Shown here piece after piece: positions 6,515 through 6,814 of a stretch of DNA of 6,814 nt. Each line of letters opens with the position of its first letter. The stretch's first letter is position 1. The translations under genes and the position numbers were made by a program. Below the pieces are notes generated by a model. It made no database searches. It was not told where the DNA came from and was given only the letters and a program-made list of their open reading frames with translations. This DNA is from JBIIJL01 sp044233795 (GTDB taxonomy: Bacteria > Pseudomonadota > Gammaproteobacteria > Legionellales > Legionellaceae). The DNA is taken from positions 1 to 6,814 of the forward strand of contig JBIIJL010000095.1 in the NCBI GenBank assembly GCA_044233795.1, read 5' to 3'.

Positions 6515-6814
6515 ATGAAAACAAAATCTGTTCTTATATTGCTGTTATTGCTCAATGCATGCGGCAGCGCCCTCGCTGAGGGTGTATATTGCCCACAAAA
6601 TGCAGGTTACATCGATATAGGGATGTCGGCTGAGCAAGTCTTAGCCGCTTGCGGGGAACCGCTAAGTAGACAGCAACCCAACACCGCAGCAACCCAACAA
6701 GTTCCTGTTACTCAATTAATGTTCTCTAATCTAAATACCGGGAATTGGACCTATCAAGGCCTTAATTCACAATTTAGCATTTGGGGCTTATCCAACGGGC
6801 AAACCGGTACAAAC
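6515..6814 (+). CDS. DUF2845-like exported protein (3' end missing)
   Basis: The first 100 codons of a small exported protein. A lysine-containing start and a run of leucines (residues 2-13) form a signal peptide. It is followed by YCPQNAGYIDIGMSAEQVLAACGEPLSRQ (25-53), whose paired cysteines C26 and C46 and G-M-S-x-E-x-V-x-x-x-C-G-E-P pattern resemble DUF2845 proteins described in Legionella and other proteobacteria. Function is unknown; a periplasmic location with a C26-C46 disulfide is inferred. Processing is ambiguous: LNAC (13-16) is a near-lipobox, while ALA-E (19-22) is a good signal peptidase I site. The ATG at 6515 is preceded by a weak GTGGG about 5 bases upstream. Possible -10 boxes (CATGAT 6469-6474, TATACT 6478-6483) lie upstream without a good -35 partner. 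Confidence 0.8.
   Translation, partial: MKTKSVLILLLLLNACGSALAEGVYCPQNAGYIDIGMSAEQVLAACGEPLSRQQPNTAATQQVPVTQLMFSNLNTGNWTYQGLNSQFSIWGLSNGQTGTN

Overview
The window looks like chromosomal DNA of a Legionella-type gammaproteobacterium. The clues are the moderately AT-rich sequence, a Com1/DsbA2-like thiol oxidoreductase, a secreted papain-like peptidase, a DUF2845-like periplasmic protein ending in the CGEP motif, and an unrecognised helical protein with a proline-rich, eukaryotic-style tail. These sit among ordinary housekeeping genes (rpsT, proC, yggT, yhiN). The genus is inferred from gene content and was not checked by any search.

Layout: the left half (1-2914) reads leftward on the minus strand. 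From right to left it holds a secreted C1A cysteine peptidase (own promoter near 2956-2983), a YhiN/HI0933-family flavoprotein 29 bases behind it, and a Com1-like DsbA cut off by the window edge with its own putative promoter. The region 2915-3172 is a divergent control region. The right half reads rightward: rpsT (GTG start, TTGACA promoter, hairpin terminator), then an unrecognised 447-residue protein behind a perfect Shine-Dalgarno sequence, proC 27 bases later, yggT almost touching proC, and the first 100 codons of a DUF2845-like exported protein.

How the genes fit together: rpsT is a self-contained unit. The 447-residue gene, proC and yggT look like one transcript, an odd pairing of a lineage-specific gene with a conserved proC-yggT block. 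The exported proteins (DsbA-like, C1 peptidase, DUF2845-like) all act outside the cytoplasm and two or three have cysteines that a DsbA could oxidise, but nothing here shows a functional link.

I see no CRISPR array, tRNA, insertion sequence, attachment site or phage gene. The most interesting item is the 447-residue protein: its disordered-looking proline-rich tail carries a PPPY motif, which in eukaryotes binds WW domains. It is a candidate secreted effector, not a demonstrated one.
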